A stretch of 13,575 nt of DNA. It comes from an uncultured Bacteroidales bacterium. GTDB taxonomy: Bacteria; Bacteroidota; Bacteroidia; Bacteroidales; UBA932. The position numbers and the translations under genes are program-made. The notes below the pieces were generated by a model, which made no database searches, had not been told where the DNA came from, and saw nothing but the letters and a program-made list of their open reading frames with translations. Shown one piece after another: positions 1-6,386 of this stretch (the stretch's first letter is position 1; the number at the start of each line of letters is the position of its first letter). The stretch spans positions 1 to 13,575 of the forward strand of contig ONYJ01000076.1 of the NCBI GenBank assembly GCA_900322025.1. The letters run 5' to 3'.

Positions 1-927
1 TGTGAGGGTTGAGCTGCCACCGGTTTCCATAGACAAAGTTGCCGGTGATAGCGCTACTGATTCTACAGGTACAACTGGGTCGGTTACATTCACTACGCAA
101 GCATCTCTAACAGCTCCGGATTTTACAATAATCATACACCTTCCACTACCAACAGCAACTACTCTTCCGCGTGCATCAACCTTTGCTATATGTTCTTTGG
201 TAGAAGACCAAACCAAATCTACTGTTGTTGCATCTGCCGGAGAAAAAGTTACATTCAGCACCTCAGATGAACCTATAGTTAAATCCAACTCTTGTTTGTT
301 GAGAGATATAGATTTAAGTGGAATTTTGACCTCAGACACAGTTACCGTACATTTTGCTTTCTTGCCATTGTAAGAAGTTGCTGATACCATAGTTGTTCCT
401 GCTGAAACAGCAGTTATTTTTCCAGTCTGATCTACCGTAGCTACCTGTGGCTTTGTGGAAGCCCACTGCAAGTCTTTAACAGAAGCATTTGAAGGTGCTA
501 TAGTAGCCACTAACTGATAGGTGCTTCCTTTCTCCAAAGAAAGGAAAGATTTGTCAAATCCTACCTCCCTTACCAATACTTTAGGGGGTTTTACCCTTAT
601 TGTAATTGATTTGGAAATATCAGCTATCCGCAGCGTAATGTCGCAAGTACCTATAGACTTGCCTTGTATAACTCCTTTGGTTGTTACTGTGGCCACAGTA
701 ACATCTGATGAGCTCCATTGTAAATGCTCTACAGGAACAGAGGCTCCCGACGGAAGTACAGCCAAGCCTAAAACAAGTGTAGCTCCCACTTCTATTTCTT
801 CTATGGCGGAAGCTTCAACTCCGCTAGGAAGAGTGAAGATAATGGATTGAATTTTAGAGTCGTGATTTTTACTGCAAGAAACTGCCAGTAAAATCAAAGA
901 TAAACAACTGGTAAGAAATTTTTTCAT
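1..927 (-). CDS. Ig-like (Big_2-type) repeat lipoprotein, 3' end outside window
   Basis: An open frame of 309 codons runs from ATG at 927 to the window edge with no stop, so the C-terminus is missing. Residues 1-18 (MKKFLTSC...LLAVSC) form a lipoprotein signal peptide, with Cys18 as the likely lipidated residue. Three similar domains of about 80 residues follow (roughly 27-112, 117-198, 204-282), and a fourth starts near 288. Each has the bacterial Ig-like type 2 pattern: an opening V-x-S-x-x-x, then L-x-W-S/A-S-x, then V-A-x-V-x-x-x-G-x-I/V, then a closing strand of T-V-x-V type. Such proteins are usually exported and anchored at the outer membrane, acting as spacers or adhesins or presenting a C-terminal domain. 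No ligand can be inferred. Transcription is divergent from dusB, with a good promoter upstream. Family assignment is from motifs; the specific function is unknown. Confidence 0.85.
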   Translation of the reverse strand, partial: MKKFLTSCLSLILLAVSCSKNHDSKIQSIIFTLPSGVEASAIEEIEVGATLVLGLAVLPSGASVPVEHLQWSSSDVTVATVTTKGVIQGKSIGTCDITLRIADISKSITIRVKPPKVLVREVGFDKSFLSLEKGSTYQLVATIAPSNASVKDLQWASTKPQVATVDQTGKITAVSAGTTMVSATSYNGKKAKCTVTVSEVKIPLKSISLNKQELDLTIGSSEVLNVTFSPADATTVDLVWSSTKEHIAKVDARGRVVAVGSGRCMIIVKSGAVRDACVVNVTDPVVPVESVALSPATLSMETGGSSTLT

Positions 928-955
928 CTTAGGTGCAGTTTGATTTAGATTCATA

Positions 956-986
956 CAAACTTACATTTTTTTAAGATACAAACAAA
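956..986 (-). promoter_or_regulatory. Bacteroidetes-type promoter for the Ig-like lipoprotein
   Basis: On the minus strand a TTTG (-33; plus positions 983-986) is followed by 19 bases and then TAAGTTTG (-7; plus positions 956-963). This matches the Bacteroidetes primary sigma factor pattern of TTTG, about 19-21 bases, TAnnTTTG. Transcription should begin near 949, giving a leader of about 22 bases before the ATG at 927. It is the best-matching promoter in the window. Confidence 0.6.
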
Positions 987-1001
987 TTAGTTTGGCTCAT
1001 T

Positions 1002-1036
1002 TTTGACCTCATATGTTGAATTTGCAGTTATATTTG
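1002..1036 (+). promoter_or_regulatory. Probable promoter of dusB, giving a very short leader
   Basis: TATATTTG at 1029-1036 fits the Bacteroidetes -7 consensus. TTTG at 1002-1005 is a possible -33 element, but its spacing of 23 bases is slightly longer than usual. The start point would fall around 1041-1043, directly before the ATG at 1044, so the transcript may be leaderless or nearly so. Confidence 0.45.
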
Positions 1037-1043
1037 CGCTCAA

Positions 1044-2030
1044 ATGGGATCTATTAAGATAGGCGAACATATAGAGCTAAAAAAACAACCGCTGTTTCTT
1101 GCTCCTATGGAAGATGTAACAGACCCTTCCTTCAGATTTATTTGCAAAGAATACGGTGCCGATATGATGTACACAGAATTTGTATCGTCTGATGGGCTGG
1201 TACATAATGCAGAAAAGTCTTTCAAAAAGATGCAGATATTTGATTATGAGAGACCTATTGGCATTCAAATATATGGCCATATACCAGAAGCTATGGTAGA
1301 AGCCGCTATATTGGCAGAACAATGCAAACCAGATCTTATAGATATAAATTTCGGCTGCCCGGTAAATAAAATTGCCAAAAGAGGAGCCGGTAGCGGAATG
1401 ATGAGATTTCCAGATCTCATGGTAGAGATCACAAAAAAAGTGGTACATGCTGTTAAATTGCCGGTAACCGTAAAAACACGCTTAGGCTGGGACGAAAACT
1501 CTCTCATAATAGTTGAATTGGCCGAAAGGCTTCAAGATGCCGGCATAAGGGCACTCACAATTCACGCTCGCACACGGTGCCAAATGTACAAAGGAGAAGC
1601 AGATTGGACTCTTATAGGCAAGGTAAAAGAAAATCCAAGAATAACAATCCCTATCATAGGCAACGGCGATATTATAGATGGGCCCTCCGCAAAAAATGCC
1701 TTTGAACGCTATGGTGTAGATGGAATAATGATAGGCCGCGCCACATACGGACACCCTTGGATATTTAAAGAAATCAGACATTTTCTCGATTATGGAGAGG
1801 AGCTTCCACCTATGGAAGTAAAAGAAAGGGTAGCTTTAGCCAAAAAGCATCTGCTCAAATCTATAGAAATAAAAGGCGAACGCAGAGGAGTTTTGGAAAT
1901 GAGAAGGCACCTAAGTTGTTATTTCAAAAACTTGTTCAATTTCAAAGAAACTAGAGCAAAACTTGTTACAGAAAACAATCCCCAAAAAGTTCTGGAGCTT
2001 TTAGACCACATCTGCAATACTTGGGGCTAA
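1044..2030 (+). CDS. dusB: tRNA-dihydrouridine synthase (DusB-like)
   Basis: A 328-residue flavoenzyme that reduces specific uridines in the tRNA D-loop to dihydrouridine using FMN and NADPH, in the cytoplasm. The N-terminal TIM barrel shows the FMN-site opening LAPMEDVTDPSFR (19-31), the family signature INFGCPV with catalytic Cys105, VKTRLGW (143-149) with conserved Lys144, TIHARTR with His174, the phosphate-binding GNGDI (206-210) and IGRATYGHPWIF (230-241). The C-terminal helical part (from about 255) is the tRNA-binding domain. Length is normal for DusB. The start at 1044 is supported because IKIGEHIEL directly precedes the conserved core, and because the promoter -7 element ends only 7 bases upstream, leaving no room for a longer frame. 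The gene stands alone and converges on the DAHP synthase gene, sharing stop-codon bases with it. Confidence 0.95.
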   Translation: MGSIKIGEHIELKKQPLFLAPMEDVTDPSFRFICKEYGADMMYTEFVSSDGLVHNAEKSFKKMQIFDYERPIGIQIYGHIPEAMVEAAILAEQCKPDLIDINFGCPVNKIAKRGAGSGMMRFPDLMVEITKKVVHAVKLPVTVKTRLGWDENSLIIVELAERLQDAGIRALTIHARTRCQMYKGEADWTLIGKVKENPRITIPIIGNGDIIDGPSAKNAFERYGVDGIMIGRATYGHPWIFKEIRHFLDYGEELPPMEVKERVALAKKHLLKSIEIKGERRGVLEMRRHLSCYFKNLFNFKETRAKLVTENNPQKVLELLDHICNTWG

Positions 2031-3115
2031 AAGTTTTTCCTTTGTTCCATTTGAATGCGCACACTCTCTTTATGGATTATTTCCATAAGAGCCTGAATAA
2101 ACTCCTCGTTAAGATTTAGTTCCAAGGCCTTTTCTTTCAATCTTTCTACCAGTTCTCCGTATCGCAAACTCTGCAGCACAGGCATATTATGTTCCTCTTT
2201 ATAGCGGCCTATCTTAGCGGCAACAACCATTCTTTCGGAAAGTATGCTAATAAGATTTTCGTCTAATTCATCTATACGATTTCTGAAAACATCCAAACTA
2301 TCTTGTGGCTGCCGGTTATCTCTCACTATCAGGTGCTGTAACATCTCTTTTAACGCCGGTGGAGAAAGTTGCTGAGCCTTATCGGAAAGAGCTTTTTCCG
2401 GCTCTATGTGACATTCTATCATCAAACCATCATAGTTCATATCCATAGCTTGCTGCGAAATAGAAGCCACCAAGTTTCTGTCGCCGCCAATATGGCTCGG
2501 GTCGCATATCATTGTGATATCCGGAAATCGCCTCTTCATTTCAATAGGAATATCCCAAAGCGGTATATTCCTATATCGGCCTGTACTATAAGAGCTAAAG
2601 CCTCTGTGTATCAATCCTATTTTTCTTATTCCCCTATTGTAAAAACGCTCTATTGCCCCACACCAGAGTTCTACATCGGGATTTACCGGATTCTTTATAA
2701 GCAGAGTTACATCAACCGAATGCCGCTTAGTTTCAAAATCTCTGAAAGCTTCTGCCAAAGCCTCCACTGCAAACGGGTCTGTTGTAGTTCTGGCGCCTAT
2801 CCAAAGAATATCTATACCCGCTTCAAGCGCCATAAAAACATGCTCTGCCGTTGCAACTTCTGTACACATCAGCATACCGGTCTTCTGCTTAGCCTCTTTT
2901 AACCATTCCAAACCTATATTGCCAACTCCTTCAAAACAACCCGGTTTGGTGCGAGGCTTCCAGATACCGGCCCTAAATACCCTTATGCCCATATTGCACA
3001 ACGCCTCGGCCGTTTCTAAAGTCTGAGCCCGATTTTCTGCACTGCAAGGACCCGCTATAAGCAAAGGTGCATTTGCCTTACTCTGTAATTCCAATTTTTC
3101 AATTTGTACAGCCAT
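2027..3115 (-). CDS. Bifunctional DAHP synthase / chorismate mutase
   Basis: A 362-residue fusion. Residues 1-265 are a class I-beta (KDO8P-synthase-like) 3-deoxy-7-phosphoheptulonate synthase, condensing PEP and erythrose 4-phosphate in the first shikimate step. Visible motifs are GPCSAEN (22-28), RAGIWKPRTKPG (49-59 region), KNPVNPD (141-147), IHRGFS (169-174) and DPSHIGG (205-211). Expected metal ligands are Cys24, His208, Glu234 and Asp245. Residues about 273-358 form an AroQ chorismate mutase with Arg278, Arg295, Lys306, Arg318, Ser351 and Gln355 at the E. coli active-site positions, making prephenate from chorismate. Synthases with a C-terminal mutase are known in Bacteroidetes (Prevotella nigrescens), where the mutase domain mediates feedback inhibition. 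The same is inferred here. The gene is divergent from aroB, so the first and last common-pathway genes flank one control region. Confidence 0.95.
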   Translation of the reverse strand: MAVQIEKLELQSKANAPLLIAGPCSAENRAQTLETAEALCNMGIRVFRAGIWKPRTKPGCFEGVGNIGLEWLKEAKQKTGMLMCTEVATAEHVFMALEAGIDILWIGARTTTDPFAVEALAEAFRDFETKRHSVDVTLLIKNPVNPDVELWCGAIERFYNRGIRKIGLIHRGFSSYSTGRYRNIPLWDIPIEMKRRFPDITMICDPSHIGGDRNLVASISQQAMDMNYDGLMIECHIEPEKALSDKAQQLSPPALKEMLQHLIVRDNRQPQDSLDVFRNRIDELDENLISILSERMVVAAKIGRYKEEHNMPVLQSLRYGELVERLKEKALELNLNEEFIQALMEIIHKESVRIQMEQRKNF

Positions 3116-3126
3116 AACTCACCTTG

Positions 3127-3134
3127 CAAAGATA
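3127..3134 (-). promoter_or_regulatory. -7 element for the DAHP synthase/chorismate mutase gene
   Basis: The minus strand reads TATCTTTGCA, with TATCTTTG at plus positions 3134-3127, a full match to TAnnTTTG. The start point would be near 3120, about five bases before the ATG at 3115. No TTTG is found at the usual -33 distance, so the call rests on the -7 element and position alone. Confidence 0.4.
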
Positions 3135-3154
3135 AGCGTTAAGATGCAATTTCA

Positions 3155-3162
3155 TATATTTG
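3155..3162 (+). promoter_or_regulatory. -7 element for the aroB-aroDA-aroC operon
   Basis: TATATTTGCA at 3155-3164 contains the Bacteroidetes -7 consensus. Its start point would be near 3169, inside the longest possible aroB frame (ATG at 3144) and 20 bases before the ATG at 3189, so it argues for the later start codon. A -33 TTTG at the expected distance is not evident. Confidence 0.4.
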
Positions 3163-3188
3163 CACTATCATCACTCCTCAAAAAACAG

Positions 3189-4214
3189 ATGAAACTCGCT
3201 TTTCATAATACTATAGACCATTTAGAAAAATACATTCCTAAAAACAGTGGAATTTTTGCAGTTATAGACAGCAACGTAAAAGATTATTTCTGCGATAAAA
3301 AAGAATGGCACTTCATAGAGGTACAAGCCACAGAACAAAAGAAAACATTACATACAGCAGAGGCTATATGGTCTAAACTTTTGGAAATGAAGGCAGACAA
3401 AGATTGCTTTGTATTAGGAATCGGAGGAGGAGTTACCACAGACATTGCCGGCTTTGTAGCCTCTACATATAAGCGAGGGGTCAGGTTCGGACTTGTACCC
3501 ACCACGCTGCTCGGCTGCTCAGACGCTGCCATAGGCGGAAAAAACGGAGTAAACTTAGAGCATATCAAAAATGCTGTAGGCACCATCAATCAACCCGTAT
3601 TTACATACATAAGCACCGTATTTTTCGGTAGCTTAAAACCCGAAGTTTTTAGAGAAGGAATTGTAGAAATACTAAAAACCTTCTTAATTTACAATCAAAA
3701 CTATTACAAGTCGGCTGTAGAATTTTTCTCCACCTATAACTATATAAATCACTCAAAAAAGCAGGAGCAAACACTACGCAGCATAGTAAGAGCATGTGCC
3801 CAAATCAAGCTTAAAGTAACAGCAAAAGACGAAAAAGACATAGGCGAAAGAAGATTGCTTAACTTAGGACATACTTTTGCCCATGCGCTTGAAAGCCACT
3901 TTATCAGAAACAAAAAAAAACTATTGCACGGCCAGGCTGTGGCCTATGGCATAAATGCCGCTGCACAGGTTTCTTGCAAACTAAAACTATGCAATAGCAA
4001 TCTGCCAACGGAAATTGTATCAGATTTTGAGAAAATTGGAATATCCTGCAATTGCGGAGTTTCTGCCCGAGAAATTTTAGATGCCATGCTCTCAGATAAA
4101 AAGGCTTTCAAAGAATATATCAATCTGATTTTGATAAAAGATATAGAACAAGTTTGCATTAAGGCAGTTTCTGTTGAACTATTAAAAAAGACATGCTCCA
4201 CTCTAACCCTGTAA
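3189..4214 (+). CDS. aroB: 3-dehydroquinate synthase
   Basis: Converts DAHP to 3-dehydroquinate (shikimate step 2) using NAD and a divalent metal. From the ATG at 3189 the protein is 341 residues, a little shorter than E. coli AroB (about 360). Motifs in this numbering: the NAD-binding glycine loop GIGGGVTTDIAGFVAS (77-92), VPTTLLGCSDAAIGGKNGVN (103-122), EGIVEILK (156-163) with metal ligand Glu160, and NLGHTFAHALE (225-235) and LHGQAVAYG (246-254) supplying the two histidine ligands His228 and His247. All expected catalytic positions appear intact. An in-frame ATG at 3144 would add 15 residues, but a -7 promoter element lies between the two ATGs, so 3189 is preferred. It is the first gene of an operon with aroDA (32-base gap) and aroC, divergent from the DAHP synthase gene. 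Confidence 0.93.
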   Translation: MKLAFHNTIDHLEKYIPKNSGIFAVIDSNVKDYFCDKKEWHFIEVQATEQKKTLHTAEAIWSKLLEMKADKDCFVLGIGGGVTTDIAGFVASTYKRGVRFGLVPTTLLGCSDAAIGGKNGVNLEHIKNAVGTINQPVFTYISTVFFGSLKPEVFREGIVEILKTFLIYNQNYYKSAVEFFSTYNYINHSKKQEQTLRSIVRACAQIKLKVTAKDEKDIGERRLLNLGHTFAHALESHFIRNKKKLLHGQAVAYGINAAAQVSCKLKLCNSNLPTEIVSDFEKIGISCNCGVSAREILDAMLSDKKAFKEYINLILIKDIEQVCIKAVSVELLKKTCSTLTL

Positions 4215-4246
4215 TACAAATATATCTAATTAAGTTATAAGATATT

Positions 4247-6364
4247 ATGAAAGCCGGCAATAACATTTGCGTATGTATTGCAAACAAAGATGCAGACAAA
4301 TGCAGGCAATCTTTATTGCGGCATAATTTTGCAGAGTTGAGAGCAGATTTATGTAATTTATCTTTGCATGAAACCGAAAATCTAATTACTGTAAACCCAA
4401 ATATAATCTTCACTTTCCGGCATACAAAGCATACAGAAAAACAGGCTCTGCAACAAACTGTTGCGGCCATAAAAAAAGGCGTAAAGTTTATAGATGTTGA
4501 TATAAATTCTTCTGAAACATTTTTTGAAAAAATAATCACCACTCTCAAAAAGACTTCCGCCGACAACAGAAGTAAACTGATAATAAGCTGGCATTCAAAC
4601 ACTACCCCCTCTATAAAGGAGCTGGAAGAAATTGTCTGCAATTGCAGAAAGGCAGGGGCCGATATAGTAAAGATTGTACCCACAGCCGCAAACTTAGAAG
4701 AGGCTTCTAGGGTGCTTCAACTATACGGCAGAGAAAAATCTGCTGCAAAAAGAAGTTCGCTGATTGCCTTTGCAGGTGGAGAGATTGGTTCCTTTTCCAG
4801 AATAGCCTGCATAGGACTTGGAGCCCCATTTACCTATTGCTATTCAGATAAGCCCATTGCAAGAGGTCAGCTGAGTATCAGACAGATGACTAAAGAGCTC
4901 TACGGTAGCGGCTCGCTGATTTACAAGGTACCGAATATTTCAGAAAGTCTGCTATTCTCCAACTTTACCACAGCTGCCAACTCCACAAAAAACGAAGCCG
5001 TTTCCATTGAAATTCCATGCTCAAAGAGTATTGCTCAACGGGCTTTAGTTGCTGCGGCAATAGCAAACGGAGAGAGTATCCTAAGAAATTTTGAATCCTG
5101 TGCCGATATAAAAAGCGCAATAGAATTTGTAAGAAAAACCGGAGGTAAGGTTAAGGTCCTACATAATAAATCGTCTATGCCGGAAGAAACACTTCTGCGT
5201 ATAAATAGCTGCGGCATAAATAAATGGACAAAATTTAGCAGTGTAAATATTGGAGAATCGGCCCTGCTCACAAGATTACTGATTCCTTTGTCGGCCTACG
5301 CCATAAGCTACGGGCATTCGCCATTAAACAAGCTAAAAATCAGCATCAACGGTAGCGGCTCCATACTTTCAAGAGATTTCAAGGCTACAATACAAGCATT
5401 AAAAAATGCAGGCATCAATGTTAGAGCCACTAAAAAAGGGCAAAAGCAAGGCCTGCCAATAACTATAACCACGGCAAAGTTCAACAATAAAATCTCTTTA
5501 TCAGGCAAAGATTCCTCTCAATTTATTTCCGGCTTGTTGATAACCCTCCCTCTTTTGGATAACGATACCATACTCAGCGTAAAAGATGCCGTAAGCATAC
5601 CTTTTCTAAAGCTAACGGCCAAGGTTTTAGAAGCTTTCGGCATTAAAGTACCATACAGACACACCAACAGAAAAATAGTATTCTCAATAAAGGGTGGCCA
5701 AACATATCGCGCGGCAGACATTGTCTTGGAATCAGACTGGAGCTCCGCTTCTAATTTTGCTGTAGCCGGAGCCATAGCCTCATACTTAGCGAACAAGAAA
5801 CAGTGCAAAAAACGGCTGTGTATTAACAACCTCACAAAACAAAGCCTACAGGCAGACAAACGCATTACAGAGGTATTAAAACTCGCCGATGTTAAAATAA
5901 ACCATCGGATGAACAAACTCTTGATACAGGCAAGCACACTCAAAGCTTTCTGCTTTGACGCCACAGATTCGCCAGACCTCTTTCCCATTCTCACCACCCT
6001 CGCAGTGTACTGTAATGGAGAGAGCCGCATAGCAGGAGTACACAGGCTGATAAACAAAGAAAGCAACCGAGCCATTGCTATTTTACAGGAATTTGGAAAA
6101 ATGGGATATTGCATTCATATAGAAGGAGATACTCTGGTTATTAGAGGCCATAACGGAATATCCATAACCACAACAAAAGAGAAAGATAGCCGCAAAATTA
6201 TCTGCTGTTCTTCTCACAACGACCACAGAATGGCCATGGCTATAATTATATGCGCCCTATTCAGAAATAATGTTAATGCAACAAATACACAAATACACTT
6301 AGACAATATAGCGTGCATCGCAAAATCGTTTCCGAATTTCATAAACTTGTTCCGCTTTAAATAA
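4247..6364 (+). CDS. aroD-aroA: Fused 3-dehydroquinate dehydratase (type I) and EPSP synthase
   Basis: A 705-residue two-domain enzyme in one uninterrupted frame. Residues 1 to about 225 are a type I (Schiff-base) dehydroquinase: ELR (30-32), Arg58, catalytic His116 in IISWHS, Schiff-base Lys142 in GADIVKI, Arg185 in GSFSR and Gln208 in RGQLS. Residues about 248-705 are EPSP synthase: PCSKSIAQR (257-265, Lys260), GESALLTR (336-343), GSGSILSR (369-376), SSQF (423-426), ESDWSSA (495-501), SPDLFP (575-580, Asp577), KESNR (604-608, Glu605 and Arg608), HNDHR (657-661) and AKSFPNF (692-698, Lys693). The two halves catalyse steps 3 and 6, so they do not pass a product directly; shikimate dehydrogenase and kinase act between them. 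Odd points are Ala339 where E. coli has Gly96, and Ile204 near the dehydroquinase Ser232 position. Both halves look active. The gene lies 32 bases after aroB and 22 before aroC. Confidence 0.93.
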   Translation: MKAGNNICVCIANKDADKCRQSLLRHNFAELRADLCNLSLHETENLITVNPNIIFTFRHTKHTEKQALQQTVAAIKKGVKFIDVDINSSETFFEKIITTLKKTSADNRSKLIISWHSNTTPSIKELEEIVCNCRKAGADIVKIVPTAANLEEASRVLQLYGREKSAAKRSSLIAFAGGEIGSFSRIACIGLGAPFTYCYSDKPIARGQLSIRQMTKELYGSGSLIYKVPNISESLLFSNFTTAANSTKNEAVSIEIPCSKSIAQRALVAAAIANGESILRNFESCADIKSAIEFVRKTGGKVKVLHNKSSMPEETLLRINSCGINKWTKFSSVNIGESALLTRLLIPLSAYAISYGHSPLNKLKISINGSGSILSRDFKATIQALKNAGINVRATKKGQKQGLPITITTAKFNNKISLSGKDSSQFISGLLITLPLLDNDTILSVKDAVSIPFLKLTAKVLEAFGIKVPYRHTNRKIVFSIKGGQTYRAADIVLESDWSSASNFAVAGAIASYLANKKQCKKRLCINNLTKQSLQADKRITEVLKLADVKINHRMNKLLIQASTLKAFCFDATDSPDLFPILTTLAVYCNGESRIAGVHRLINKESNRAIAILQEFGKMGYCIHIEGDTLVIRGHNGISITTTKEKDSRKIICCSSHNDHRMAMAIIICALFRNNVNATNTQIHLDNIACIAKSFPNFINLFRFK

Positions 6365-6386
6365 ATTGCAAAATCTATCTATAATC

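Noticed and set aside
2..850. Plus-strand open frames at 2-373 and 521-850
   Set aside because: They lie antisense to the Ig-like lipoprotein, whose 309-codon frame has a signal peptide and regular domain repeats. The plus-strand translations show no family motif.
2369..2902. Plus-strand open frame of 177 codons inside the DAHP synthase gene
   Set aside because: The opposite strand encodes a fully conserved DAHP synthase. The antisense product is Cys/His/Tyr-rich in a non-patterned way and has no recognisable fold.
3144..3188. Longer aroB start at ATG 3144
   Set aside because: It would add 15 poorly conserved residues and place a good -7 promoter element inside the coding region. The ATG at 3189 fits better, though the longer form cannot be ruled out without transcript mapping.
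5518..6114. Minus-strand open frame of 198 codons inside the EPSP synthase half
   Set aside because: It is a shadow of a strongly conserved coding region, with no motif, no promoter and no start context of its own.
6366..6386. TTG start for aroC seven codons upstream
   Set aside because: The ATG at 6387 gives the canonical chorismate synthase N-terminus, and the extra residues have no counterpart in the family.
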